Origin: an uncultured Collinsella sp.
GTDB lineage: Bacteria > Actinomycetota > Coriobacteriia > Coriobacteriales > Coriobacteriaceae
DNA: 26,802 bases
Reading direction: 5' to 3'
NCBI GenBank assembly: GCA_900545615.1
Contig: UQZM01000026.1
Coordinates: forward strand, 1 to 26,802
Shown: positions 9,072 through 16,105 of the stretch, piece after piece
Layout: each line of letters begins with the position of its first letter
Position numbering within the stretch: position 1 is the first letter of the stretch
Notes under the pieces: generated by a model
Told to the model about the DNA's origin: nothing
Database searches by the model: none
The model's input: the letters and a program-made list of their open reading frames with translations, nothing else
Program-made: the position numbers and the translations under genes

Positions 9072-9129
9072 CTAGTCATTGGGGACGTTCTTAAACGGCT
9101 AATCATTTAAGAACGTCCCCAATGACTAG
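9072..9129. repeat. Perfect 23-bp inverted repeat with GGGGACG core
   Basis: Arms 9072-9094 and 9107-9129 are perfectly complementary over 23 bases around a 12-base loop. Each arm contains CATTGGGGACGTTCTT, close to the GGGAC core of the hairpins at 10003, 14837, 16055, 16660 and 19208. It lies between the divergent MATE and rlmA genes, 57 bases before the rlmA start. It is probably a REP-like interspersed palindrome, and could also affect rlmA transcription. Confidence 0.85.
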
Positions 9130-9185
9130 GTGGGGAAGGCGTGCGACAATGGTGGGCGTTGTGTTGTTCGCGCTAAGGAGTTGCC

Positions 9186-10001
9186 ATGTTGTTGTGTCCC
9201 GTTTGCCATGAGCCGTTGGTGGACGATGAGCGCGGTGCGGCATGCGCGAGCGGACACCGGTTTGACCGTGCGCGCGAGGGCTATCTGTATCTGCTGCGCT
9301 CGTCCAAGAGCGGTGACTCCATGGGTGACCCCAAGTCGCAGGCGCGCAGCCGTCGTGACTTTCTGAACCGTGGATACTACGCGCCGTTGCGCGATGCGAT
9401 GATCGAGCTGGTGCGCAAGCAGGTGTCTGGGTGTGCTGCGTCTACGAATGGCCCCATGACGCTGCTCGACATTTGCTGCGGCGAAGGTTACTACACCAGC
9501 GCCATGGGCGCGGTGCCGGGCGTGGATGCTTACGGTTTCGACCTGGGCAAAGAGATGGTGCGCCTGGCCGCCAAGCGCGGCGATGCGACCTACTTCGTGG
9601 CCAACATGAAGGACATCCCCGTGGCCGATGGCGCCTTCGATATGGTGACCGAGCTCTTTGCCCCCTTTAACGAGCGTGAGTTTGCCCGCGTGCTGGCGCC
9701 GGAGGGCTCGCTCTACACCGTGGTGCCGGGTGCTCGTCACCTCTTTGGGCTCAAAGAGGTACTCTACGACACGCCGTACCTTAACGATGAGAAGCTGCCG
9801 AAGACCACCGAGCTCGAGTTAGTCGGAACGCAGCGGGTGTCTGCGAATATTACGCTTCAGACCCAAGCCGACATCGAAGCGGTGTTCCAGATGACGCCGT
9901 ACTACTACCGCACACGACCCGCCGATAAAGAGCGCCTGGCAAACTTGGATACCCTTCAAACCGACATCGACTTCATCATCGCCGAGTACCGTCGCAGCTA
10001 A
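9186..10001 (+). CDS. rlmA: 23S rRNA (guanine-N1)-methyltransferase, RlmA family
   Basis: SAM-dependent enzyme of 271 residues that methylates N1 of G745 or G748 in helix 35 of 23S rRNA. The N-terminal zinc site is C4, C7, C20 and H24 (CPVC...CASGHRFD), and the SAM motif I is LLDICCGEGYY (93-103). The RSRRDFLNRGYYAPL segment after the zinc domain and the central FAPF string match RlmA/TlrB proteins. In Gram-positive relatives the RlmA(II) form methylates G748 and can alter macrolide sensitivity; which base applies here is not decidable. AAGGAG is seven bases before the ATG. A palindromic element begins two bases after the stop. Confidence 0.88.
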   Translation: MLLCPVCHEPLVDDERGAACASGHRFDRAREGYLYLLRSSKSGDSMGDPKSQARSRRDFLNRGYYAPLRDAMIELVRKQVSGCAASTNGPMTLLDICCGEGYYTSAMGAVPGVDAYGFDLGKEMVRLAAKRGDATYFVANMKDIPVADGAFDMVTELFAPFNEREFARVLAPEGSLYTVVPGARHLFGLKEVLYDTPYLNDEKLPKTTELELVGTQRVSANITLQTQADIEAVFQMTPYYYRTRPADKERLANLDTLQTDIDFIIAEYRRS

Positions 10002-10002
10002 C

Positions 10003-10039
10003 AACCTGCCAAAAAGGGACAGGTTTATTTTGGTAGGTT
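10003..10039. repeat. GGGACAG-core hairpin at the rlmA stop
   Basis: Arms 10003-10014 and 10028-10039 pair over 12 bases with a single G-U, around the loop AGGGACAGGTTTA. It starts two bases after the rlmA stop codon and belongs, by its AAAGGGACAG core, to the family of hairpins found later in the window. Confidence 0.75.
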
Positions 10040-10055
10040 TTATCTGGGCAAACGC

Positions 10056-10093
10056 AAAGGGCCGACCGCGGAGATGCGCGATCGGCCCTTTTT
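10056..10093. terminator. Intrinsic terminator between convergent genes
   Basis: A 10-bp perfect stem AAAGGGCCGA/TCGGCCCTTT (10056-10065 with 10082-10091) with a 16-base loop is followed by further T residues. It lies between rlmA (plus) and the small membrane protein gene (minus), and works in either direction by symmetry of its A and T flanks. Confidence 0.85.
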
Positions 10094-10129
10094 AGTTGCT
10101 TGGCTGTAGAGGTTATGAGAAGCGAGCGC

Positions 10130-10531
10130 CTACAGGCGATCCTTGTTCTCGGCCTTGACGTCGTGTGCCTGCTGAACAAAGAACAGGTCGTACACCACGA
10201 TGACAAAGGCACCATAGTTGATGGCGTCGCCGCCGAACGCGGGGAGCGTGAGCACGGCCTGCGCAATCGTGGCGACCGCGGCGATGATGCCGAGCTTAAA
10301 CGCGCCATCCACCTGCGAAGGCTTGTTGGCGCCCTTGATGCCCGCAACGCCCGCGGCGAGGTCGATGAGACCCTTGGCGATAAGCACGACCGCGGCGAGC
10401 ATGGCGTTCGGTCCGTAGGTGGACTCGAGCTTGCCGGTCGCGATGCCGGCGATTCCGATAACCAGGCTGGCGATGCCCAAAACAAAATAGATGAGGGCAA
10501 GGATTTTGAGTGTCTTGCGAGTGAAGCTCAT
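10130..10531 (-). CDS. Small four-helix membrane protein, function unknown
   Basis: Hypothetical protein of 133 residues that I do not recognise. It has four hydrophobic segments: about residues 9-31 (LKILALIYFVLGIASLVIG), 43-65, 81-100 and 104-120. A short charged tail ends KAENKDRL. The frame is open upstream to 10600, but the start is set at the ATG at 10531 because AAAGGACC lies just before it and the hydrophobic protein begins there. Small glycine- and alanine-rich membrane proteins of this kind are common in Coriobacteriia and Firmicutes, with no assigned role. It is monocistronic, ending at a shared terminator. Confidence 0.8.
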   Translation of the reverse strand: MSFTRKTLKILALIYFVLGIASLVIGIAGIATGKLESTYGPNAMLAAVVLIAKGLIDLAAGVAGIKGANKPSQVDGAFKLGIIAAVATIAQAVLTLPAFGGDAINYGAFVIVVYDLFFVQQAHDVKAENKDRL

Positions 10532-10571
10532 GGCTGGTCCTTTCGATACGAGTACGCCAACTTGGCGCACC

Positions 10572-10602
10572 CAATGTGCTGCACATATGGTGAAGCACAT
10601 TG
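10572..10602. promoter_or_regulatory. Dyad upstream of the small membrane protein gene
   Basis: CAATGTGCT (10572-10580) and AGCACATTG (10594-10602) form a perfect 9-bp inverted repeat with a 13-base spacer, 41 bases before the start of the minus-strand gene. It may be an operator or a leader hairpin; no regulator can be named. Confidence 0.4.
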
Positions 10603-10763
10603 TAGTTCAACGCGGCGATGCGTGCGCCTGAAAGCGCTTTGAGCCCGCGCAGCCAAACCCAACCTTTCAAAAAGGAAAGCTGGGCGTAAGTCAAATCGAT
10701 GGCAGCGTATGCGCGGCGCTGCGATGATGGGGCCATGGTAAGAGTTGGACCGAAGGAGGAGCC

Positions 10764-10907
10764 ATGATGTACGGAGCAGGGCAAGTGCATGAGCCGCGGT
10801 CGTTGGGAAGGCGCATGGGTGATTCTGTGATCGCTGCCGTGTGCACGGGATTGATGGCGGTGCTTTGCATTGGGATGCTGTGGACCATGTCGCATGTGGG
10901 ACAATAG
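10764..10907 (+). CDS. 47-residue single-pass membrane protein
   Basis: A short gene with a near-perfect ribosome binding site GAAGGAGGA (10752-10760) three bases before an ATG ATG pair. The 47-residue product has a basic N-terminal part (residues 8-20, VHEPRSLGRRMGD), one hydrophobic helix at about 22-41 (VIAAVCTGLMAVLCIGMLW) and a short MSHVGQ tail. Positive charges before the helix suggest an N-in, C-out orientation. It sits 63 bases before the rsmJ-like gene on the same strand, so co-transcription is possible. I do not recognise a family. Support comes from the ribosome binding site, the hydrophobic span and the clean stop. Confidence 0.65.
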   Translation: MMYGAGQVHEPRSLGRRMGDSVIAAVCTGLMAVLCIGMLWTMSHVGQ

Positions 10908-10970
10908 CGGACGGTTGGGTGCCGACATAAACGGCGCTCGCGTATTCGTTTTGCTTGTTAAGGAGTACCC

Positions 10971-11675
10971 ATGGGCGTCGTTGATCCCTTTTCTGTTGCT
11001 CGGTCCGCGGGGCTTGAGCTAATCGGGAAGTCCGAGGGCCTCACGCTCACCGACGGCACGATGGAGCTGCGTGCCGATTTTGGCCGCATGCTTCCACGGC
11101 TCAAGCAGGGCCGTCTGCAGCAAGAACTGCTGGTAAAGGCTGCGCGCGCAAAAGGCATCGAGAGCCCATGGGCGATTGACGCCACGGCAGGCTTTGGCGA
11201 GGATTCGCTGCTGCTGGCGGCCGCGGGCTTTACCGTCGATCTGTATGAGCAGGATTGCGTGATCGCGGCGCTCCTCAAGGATGCCTTGGATCGCGCGGCA
11301 GATGATCCGGCGCTTGCGACAGCCGTGGCGCGCATGCGCTTACATGCGGGCGAGGACAGCATTGCCGGCCTTCGCCATACAGCTGAGCTGATCGGGCAGG
11401 GCGAGCTCACCGTTCCTGACGTGGTGTATCTGGACCCCATGTTTCCCGAGCGCACCAAGAGCGCGGCGGTTAAAAAGAAGTTCCAACTTTTGCATCATCT
11501 GGAACAGCCGTGCGCCGATGAGGAGACGTTGGTCGAAGCTGCGCTTGCGGTGCACCCGCGCAAGGTCGTTATCAAGCGACCGGTGAAGGGGCCACTGCTT
11601 GCCGGCGTTAAGCCGAGCTATCAACTTGCGGGCAAGGCCGTTCGCTACGATGTTTTGGTGCCGCCGCGCCCGTAG
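10971..11675 (+). CDS. rsmJ: 16S rRNA (guanine1516-N2)-methyltransferase, RsmJ-like
   Basis: SAM-dependent methyltransferase of 234 residues. The RsmJ family methylates G1516 of 16S rRNA in the small subunit. Family features in order: LRADFGRMLPRLKQGRLQQELLVKA (about 33-57), motif I DATAGFGEDSLLLAAAGF (about 66-83), the catalytic-type segment VVYLDPMFPERTKSAAVKKKFQ (about 147-168) and the C-terminal KVVIKRPVKGPLL. AAGGAG lies seven bases before the ATG. The length is close to the usual 250. It may be co-transcribed with the 47-residue membrane protein just upstream. Assignment to RsmJ is by motif order recalled from the family; site specificity is inferred. Confidence 0.85.
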   Translation: MGVVDPFSVARSAGLELIGKSEGLTLTDGTMELRADFGRMLPRLKQGRLQQELLVKAARAKGIESPWAIDATAGFGEDSLLLAAAGFTVDLYEQDCVIAALLKDALDRAADDPALATAVARMRLHAGEDSIAGLRHTAELIGQGELTVPDVVYLDPMFPERTKSAAVKKKFQLLHHLEQPCADEETLVEAALAVHPRKVVIKRPVKGPLLAGVKPSYQLAGKAVRYDVLVPPRP

Positions 11676-11723
11676 CTTGTGTGCGATGGCTGGCGCTCCG
11701 TCAGTGCCGTGCCAATGTAGGGT

Positions 11724-12020
11724 CTATTTCCAAGGGTGCGACGTCAAATGCCAGCCGCCGCAGTATTCGCATTTGTAGCAGGCCAAGCCACGCCGCCCGC
11801 GGTTTTCACATTCGGCCATAACAGCCTCGGCCTCGGCGCGCGTGTCGTAACGGTTTTTGCGCTCGCACGACTTGTAGCGCCAGGCCTCATCGCGCTCGGC
11901 GTCCAGGGCGTCGCGGCGCTCGTCTTCGCGCGCAAACAGGTCACTCATATCGCCGCCGGTGGCAGTGCTCAAAAACTCGCTTTTTGCTTTTGACCAGGCG
12001 GCTCGCTTTTTGCTCCCCAT
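11724..12020 (-). CDS. Small Cys-rich, probable zinc-binding protein
   Basis: Uncharacterised protein of 98 residues. The N-terminal half is highly charged and helical (DLFAREDERRDALDAERDEAWR). The C-terminal half carries C52, C71, C81, C84, C87, H91 and H95 in the pattern CERK...MAEC...CYKCEYCGGWHLTSH, which looks like a treble-clef or ribbon zinc site. Short proteins ending YxCxxCxxWHLT occur in actinobacteria and their phages without known role. The frame opens at a TTG at 12041, but the ATG at 12020 is preferred; AGAGGGG lies about ten bases upstream. It is convergent with rsmJ and divergent from a GNAT gene. Confidence 0.75.
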   Translation of the reverse strand: MGSKKRAAWSKAKSEFLSTATGGDMSDLFAREDERRDALDAERDEAWRYKSCERKNRYDTRAEAEAVMAECENRGRRGLACYKCEYCGGWHLTSHPWK

Positions 12021-12044
12021 CTGCTTCGCGCCCCTCTCCAAACG

Positions 12045-12076
12045 TTGGTATCATTGCTCAATCAAAGTGATACCAA
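12045..12076. promoter_or_regulatory. TTGGTATCA-N14-TGATACCAA dyad between divergent genes
   Basis: A perfect 9-bp inverted repeat (12045-12053 with 12068-12076) lies in the 77-base gap between the Cys-rich gene (minus) and the GNAT gene (plus). Arm spacing is about two helical turns, suited to a dimeric regulator controlling both promoters. The regulator is unknown. Confidence 0.5.
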
Positions 12077-12097
12077 TAAACGTGAGGTCGCCGCGTG

Positions 12098-12586
12098 ATG
12101 ATCAGAAAAACCCTCGATACCGACATTCCCGCCGTCATGGCTGTCTATGACGCGGCCCGCGCCTTTATGCGCGCGCATGGCAACGCCACGCAGTGGCCCG
12201 AGGGCACGCCTTCTGCCGAGCAGCTGGCTGCCGATATCGCTGCCGGTGGCAGCTATGTGTGTGAAGTCGACGGTCGCGTGGTGGCGACGTTTGCATTTTT
12301 ACAGGGCCCGGACGAGTGCTATGACGTAATTGAGGACGGTCAATGGCGTAGCGACACTCCGTACGCCGTGCTGCACCGTGTGGCATCCGACGGCACCGTG
12401 CACGGTATCGCGGCTGCGATGTTTGCCTTTGCCAAGGAGCGTGCCGATCACCTGCGCATCGACACGCATCAGGACAACCTGCCCATGCAGGGCGCGAGCC
12501 TCAAGGCGGGGTTTGAGCGCGCCGGCATCGTGTATGTGTCCGACGGTACACCGCGTGTTGCGTTTGACTGGCTGCGCGAGGCATAA
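12098..12586 (+). CDS. GNAT family N-acetyltransferase
   Basis: Acetyl-CoA-dependent acyltransferase of 162 residues from the ATG at 12098; a GTG one codon earlier (12095) is equally possible, with GAGG at 12084-12087 serving either. The fold order is visible: IRKTLDTDIPAVMAVYDAAR (strand 1 and helix 1), the VCEVDGRVVATFAFLQGP hairpin (about 50-67), the central LHRVASDGTVHGIAAAMFAFA segment (acetyl-CoA loop region, lacking the strict RxxGxG) and the terminal DTHQDNLPMQGASLKAGFERAGI segment typical of GNATs. The substrate is unknown. It is followed by a strong hairpin. Confidence 0.85.
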   Translation: MIRKTLDTDIPAVMAVYDAARAFMRAHGNATQWPEGTPSAEQLAADIAAGGSYVCEVDGRVVATFAFLQGPDECYDVIEDGQWRSDTPYAVLHRVASDGTVHGIAAAMFAFAKERADHLRIDTHQDNLPMQGASLKAGFERAGIVYVSDGTPRVAFDWLREA

Positions 12587-12614
12587 GAGCGGGGACGCGT
12601 ATCAACAATTTGCA

Positions 12615-12652
12615 CGAACGAAAATGGCCCCGGGTGGGGCCATTTTCGTTCG
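12615..12652. terminator. 17-bp perfect hairpin after the GNAT gene
   Basis: Arms 12615-12631 and 12636-12652 are perfectly complementary over 17 bases around a GGGT loop. It contains AAAATGGCCCC/GGGGCCATTTT but has no T-run after it. It ends the GNAT unit 29 bases after the stop. Confidence 0.75.
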
Positions 12653-12750
12653 CTGGCTGTTTTGCAAGCCGGCTTTCGCAAGGCGCGAACCTACGAAAAT
12701 CGCCGCGCGGCAACGCGGGGCGATGAGCTCGGTCGGGGGATAGGGCCCGC

Positions 12751-12779
12751 TTCGCCCGCCGGCCCGTACATTGTATCAT
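12751..12779 (+). promoter_or_regulatory. Possible promoter of the Tet(M)-like gene
   Basis: TTCGCC (12751-12756) and TATCAT (12774-12779) are 17 bases apart, 61 bases before the start. The -35 match is poor, so this is tentative. The remaining bases from 12653 hold only a small GC-rich imperfect hairpin near 12697-12722. Confidence 0.3.
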
Positions 12780-12839
12780 CCAGTGTGGAACGAGGATGCC
12801 CGTTGCCGCGTGCGATGGGCTTGCAATAAGAGGAGAGCC

Positions 12840-14843
12840 ATGTCGAAGCAAGCGGTCGTTGGAATCTTGGCGCATGTCGATGCTGGCAAGACCACGTTGG
12901 CCGAGGCCATGCTGTTCAACGCGGGTCGCATTCGCAAACGCGGCCGCGTGGACGATGGCGATTCGCATCTGGATACGAACGAGATTGAGCGCGAGCGTGG
13001 CATTACGATCTTCTCGTCGCAGGCCGTACTCGACCACGGCGATACCCACGTCATGCTCGTGGATGCGCCGGGGCATGTCGATTTTTCTGCCGAGGCGGAG
13101 CGCACGCTGCGCGCACTCGACTATGCGATTTTGGTTGTGGGCGCCAACGATGGCGTGCAAGGGCACACCGAAACCCTGTGGCGCCTGCTTGCGCGCTATG
13201 ACATTCCGACGTTCATCTATATCAACAAAATCGATTTGGAGAATCCCGGCCGCGATGTTTTGCTGGCACAGCTTGGGCAGCGTCTTTCCGAAGGCTGCCT
13301 GGATGCCAACGAACTGCTGGCGGGCGGTGCCGTTCAGGAGGACGCTGCTGCGTTGGACGAGGCGGCGCTCGAGGAGTTTCTTGAAGCGGGTGAGCTTTCC
13401 GTCGCAACGCTGTCGCGCATGGTTGCCGAGCGCAAGCTCTTTCCCTGTTTTGCCGGCTCGGCGCTCAAGGACCAGGGCGTGGACGAGCTGCTGGATGGTA
13501 TATGCGCACTGATGCGTGAACGGGCATGGCACCCGGAGTTTGCCGCGCGCGTCTACCGTGTGAGCCGCGGGGATCGCGGCGAGCGCTTGGCATGGGTTAA
13601 AGTGACCGGCGGCACGCTGCATGCCAAACAGCTGATTAACGGACGTTCCGGCGCCGAGGCGTGGGAGCAAAAGATCGACCAGGTGCGCATCTATAACGGC
13701 GAGAAATACGAGCTTGCCCAGGAAGTTGCCGCTGGCGGTATTTGCGCCGTGACGGGTCTTGCGCACGTTCGCCCAGGGGACGCCCTGGGCGCGGAGCCCG
13801 CGGGCGATGCACCCGTCATTGCTCCGGTCCTCACCTATACGGTGCTTCCGGGCGAACACGATGTCCATGCGGTGTTCAAAGCGTTGACTGAGCTGGCGGA
13901 TGAAGATCCCATGCTCGGCGTAAGCTGGAATACGCATCTTGAACAAATACATCTGCAGCTCATGGGAGCGGTGCAACTCGAGGTCGTGCAGCGGGTATTG
14001 GCCGATCGCTTTGGCCTTTCGGTTGCGTTTGAGTCTGGCGGCATTCTCTATAAGGAGACTATTTCGCAGCCGGTCGTGGGCGTGGGCCACTTTGAGCCGC
14101 TGCGCCACTATGCCGAGGTGCATCTGCGCCTGGAGCCGTTGCCAGCGGGTTCGGGCGTGCAGTTTGGCACCGTGACCTCGACCGACGAGCTCGATCTTAA
14201 CTGGCAGCGTCTGGCGCTCACCAACGCCATGGAGCGCGATCACCTGGGCGCGCTGACCGGCTCGCCCATCACCGATGTGCGCATTACGCTCACGGGCGGC
14301 CGTGCGCATGCCAAACACACCGAGGGCGGCGATTTTCGCCAGGCCACGTACCGCGCGATTCGCCAGGGTTTGATGCAGGCGCGTGAGGCCGGCGCGGCGG
14401 TGCTGTTGGAGCCGTGGTACTGCTTTGAGCTCGAGGTGCCGGGGGAGTGCGTGGGCCGGGCGCTCTCGGATGCCACGCGCATGGGTGCCGAGTACGAGCC
14501 GCCGACGATGGCGGGCGACCGGGCGAAGCTTGTGGGTCGCGTACCGGCATCCGAGGTGCAGGATTACGCGCTGGAGGTGGCTGCCTACACGAGCGGTCGC
14601 GGACATCTGTACCTAGAGTTCGCCGGCTATGCGGCTTGCCATGATGCCGAGCGCGTAATCGAGACGGCTGCCTATGAGCCCGAGGCCGATCTGCCCAACA
14701 CGCCCGATTCGGTCTTTTGCTCTCACGGCGCCGGTTACACGGTCAAATGGTGCGACGTGCCTGCCGTGGCGCACGTAAAGATCGATCCCGCCACCTTCCG
14801 TCCCTGGCGAGCAGCAGACGTCGAGTTTTTCGGCCACATATGA
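12840..14843 (+). CDS. Tet(M)-like translation factor GTPase
   Basis: Ribosome-associated GTPase of 667 residues related to tetracycline ribosomal protection proteins and EF-G. G1 is AHVDAGKT (11-18), ERERGITIFSSQ (50-61) is switch I, G3 is DAPGH (75-79) and G4 is NKID (129-132). EF-G domains II-V follow, and the C-terminus carries the family string TPDSVFCSHGAGYTVKW. Acquired Tet(M)/Tet(W) proteins are about 639 residues with ERQRGITIQT and DTPGH; the differences and native codon use suggest a chromosomal paralogue, so resistance should not be assumed. The ATG at 12840 is preferred over an in-frame ATG at 12771 because of AGGAGAG just before it. The stop lies inside a hairpin element. Confidence 0.85.
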   Translation: MSKQAVVGILAHVDAGKTTLAEAMLFNAGRIRKRGRVDDGDSHLDTNEIERERGITIFSSQAVLDHGDTHVMLVDAPGHVDFSAEAERTLRALDYAILVVGANDGVQGHTETLWRLLARYDIPTFIYINKIDLENPGRDVLLAQLGQRLSEGCLDANELLAGGAVQEDAAALDEAALEEFLEAGELSVATLSRMVAERKLFPCFAGSALKDQGVDELLDGICALMRERAWHPEFAARVYRVSRGDRGERLAWVKVTGGTLHAKQLINGRSGAEAWEQKIDQVRIYNGEKYELAQEVAAGGICAVTGLAHVRPGDALGAEPAGDAPVIAPVLTYTVLPGEHDVHAVFKALTELADEDPMLGVSWNTHLEQIHLQLMGAVQLEVVQRVLADRFGLSVAFESGGILYKETISQPVVGVGHFEPLRHYAEVHLRLEPLPAGSGVQFGTVTSTDELDLNWQRLALTNAMERDHLGALTGSPITDVRITLTGGRAHAKHTEGGDFRQATYRAIRQGLMQAREAGAAVLLEPWYCFELEVPGECVGRALSDATRMGAEYEPPTMAGDRAKLVGRVPASEVQDYALEVAAYTSGRGHLYLEFAGYAACHDAERVIETAAYEPEADLPNTPDSVFCSHGAGYTVKWCDVPAVAHVKIDPATFRPWRAADVEFFGHI

Positions 14844-14869
14844 CAAAGGGACAGCTCCTTTGTCATATG
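14837..14869. repeat. GGGACAG-core hairpin overlapping the GTPase stop codon
   Basis: Arms CATATGACAAAGG (14837-14849) and its complement (14857-14869) are perfect over 13 bases, with loop GACAGCT. The TGA stop of the GTPase gene (14841-14843) is inside the left arm. It is followed by no T-run but may act as a terminator. Confidence 0.8.
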
Positions 14870-14872
14870 CTA

Positions 14873-14904
14873 TTGGTATAACTCGGTATAAGTTAGTATA
14901 ACTA
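14873..14904 (+). promoter_or_regulatory. Promoter with three 10-bp GGTATAA repeats
   Basis: GGTATAACTC, GGTATAAGTT and AGTATAACTA start at 14875, 14885 and 14895, exactly 10 bases apart. TTGGTA (14873-14878) and TATAAC (14897-14902) are 18 bases apart and can serve as -35 and -10 for the ATPase gene. TAACT...AGTTA also forms a small inverted repeat. The helical phasing suggests a regulator bound on one DNA face. Confidence 0.5.
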
Positions 14905-14936
14905 TTGCCAGGGTTTGCCAATCCGAGGAGGCCGAC

Positions 14937-16055
14937 ATGAATCCAAATCCCTTTAAGCCCACGGCTGGCAAGCGGCCTCCGATGCTCATTGGTCGCGAGT
15001 CAGTCATCGAAGATTTCGAGGAAGGGCTCGATAACGGCGCCGGAGCGCCGGGCAGGCTCATGCTCATTACGGGAAACCGCGGCTGCGGCAAGACGGTTCT
15101 CCTGCGGGAGCTGCAACGTCTGGCCAATGAGCGCGGATGGGCGGTTGTCTCCGATTCCGCTTCGCTTGGCTTATGCGACCGCTTGGCCGACGCGCTTCGC
15201 TCGAATAAGCCCATTGTGACGTCAATGGAATTCGGTCCGTCGTTTGGCCGGATGTCGGTCGAGGCGGCGCGAGCAAAGGGCGAAACGTTGCGAGGGCTGG
15301 TCAACGAGCGCCTCAAGAAGCTCGGTCCAGGCAAGGGCATACTGTTTGCGATTGACGAGGCGCAATCTGCGTCTATCGAGGAACTAGCGGCTCTTGCCGT
15401 TCTCTATCAGCAGGTGCTCGGAGACCAGGATGCCACGGGATTACCCGATAGCGACCAGCGCGGTCTTGCGCTGGTTTTTGCCGGCTTGCCCAGTATGGTT
15501 GACGATCTGCTCGAAGAGCCGAGCGTGACGTTTTTGCGCCGCGCCCAGCAGCGTACGCTGGGGGCGATATCTTTGCCCAAGGTGCGCGATTCATATATCC
15601 AGACGGTCAAAGACGCTGGTCTTTACGTTGACGCGGAGACGGCGGACCTTGCGGCACGCAAGAGCATGGGGCATCCCTATATGGTTCAGCTGGTGGGATA
15701 TTACATGTGGCGGTCTGCTGTCCGGCGTGGCTCGCAGGTCATCGAAAGGCGCGATGTCGAGGATGGCCATGCGGATGCCGTCTCCGAGTTCTACGAAGCG
15801 GTTGACGCGCCCCTGTATTACGGGCTGCGCAGTCCACAGCGCCTCTTTATCGAGGCCATGGCGGTTGACGAGGACAAACCGACGCGCATGGCGGATATCA
15901 TTGAGCGCTGTGATCGTACCCAGAGCTGGGCGAGTAAATATCGCGCAAGCCTGATTCGCGAGCGCGTCATCGAGGCTGCCGGATACGGTCTCGTCCGGTT
16001 TACTGTGCCCATGCTGGGCGAGTACATCCGCGACCGCATTTTATGGCACGAGTAA
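14937..16055 (+). CDS. AAA-type ATP-binding protein with C-terminal winged helix
   Basis: P-loop ATPase of 372 residues of the broad Orc1/Cdc6-like or STAND-related group often annotated only as ATP-binding protein. IGRE (18-21) precedes the domain, Walker A is GNRGCGKT (46-53), Walker B is ILFAIDEAQ (about 136-144) and a sensor-like LALVFAGLPS lies near 178-187. The lid has MGHPYMVQLVGYYMW, and the C-terminal 70 residues look like a winged helix (SPQRLFIEAMAVDE...). GAGGAGG lies six bases before the ATG. Such proteins are found as chromosomal or element-borne ATPases without a defined role. The gene is flanked by hairpin repeats on both sides. Confidence 0.82.
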   Translation: MNPNPFKPTAGKRPPMLIGRESVIEDFEEGLDNGAGAPGRLMLITGNRGCGKTVLLRELQRLANERGWAVVSDSASLGLCDRLADALRSNKPIVTSMEFGPSFGRMSVEAARAKGETLRGLVNERLKKLGPGKGILFAIDEAQSASIEELAALAVLYQQVLGDQDATGLPDSDQRGLALVFAGLPSMVDDLLEEPSVTFLRRAQQRTLGAISLPKVRDSYIQTVKDAGLYVDAETADLAARKSMGHPYMVQLVGYYMWRSAVRRGSQVIERRDVEDGHADAVSEFYEAVDAPLYYGLRSPQRLFIEAMAVDEDKPTRMADIIERCDRTQSWASKYRASLIRERVIEAAGYGLVRFTVPMLGEYIRDRILWHE

Positions 16056-16084
16056 TGTGAAAAGGGACGGCCCCTTTGTGACAT
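16055..16084. repeat. Degenerate GGGACGG-core hairpin at the ATPase stop
   Basis: ATGTGAAAAGGGACGG followed by CCCCTTTGTGACAT: the core AAAGGG/CCCTTT pairs perfectly, and the outer ATGT/ACAT pair, but one base is missing on the left arm and the right arm has GTGAC in place of GTCAC. It begins on the last base of the TAA stop. It reads as a decayed copy of the family. Confidence 0.7.
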
Positions 16085-16105
16085 CGATAGATGTGAGGTC
16101 AAAAC

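Noticed and set aside
12501..14606. 701-codon minus-strand open frame antisense to the Tet(M)-like gene
   Set aside because: Long antisense frames are common in GC-rich genes; the product is His/Arg/Ala-rich without domains, and the plus strand encodes a full GTPase.
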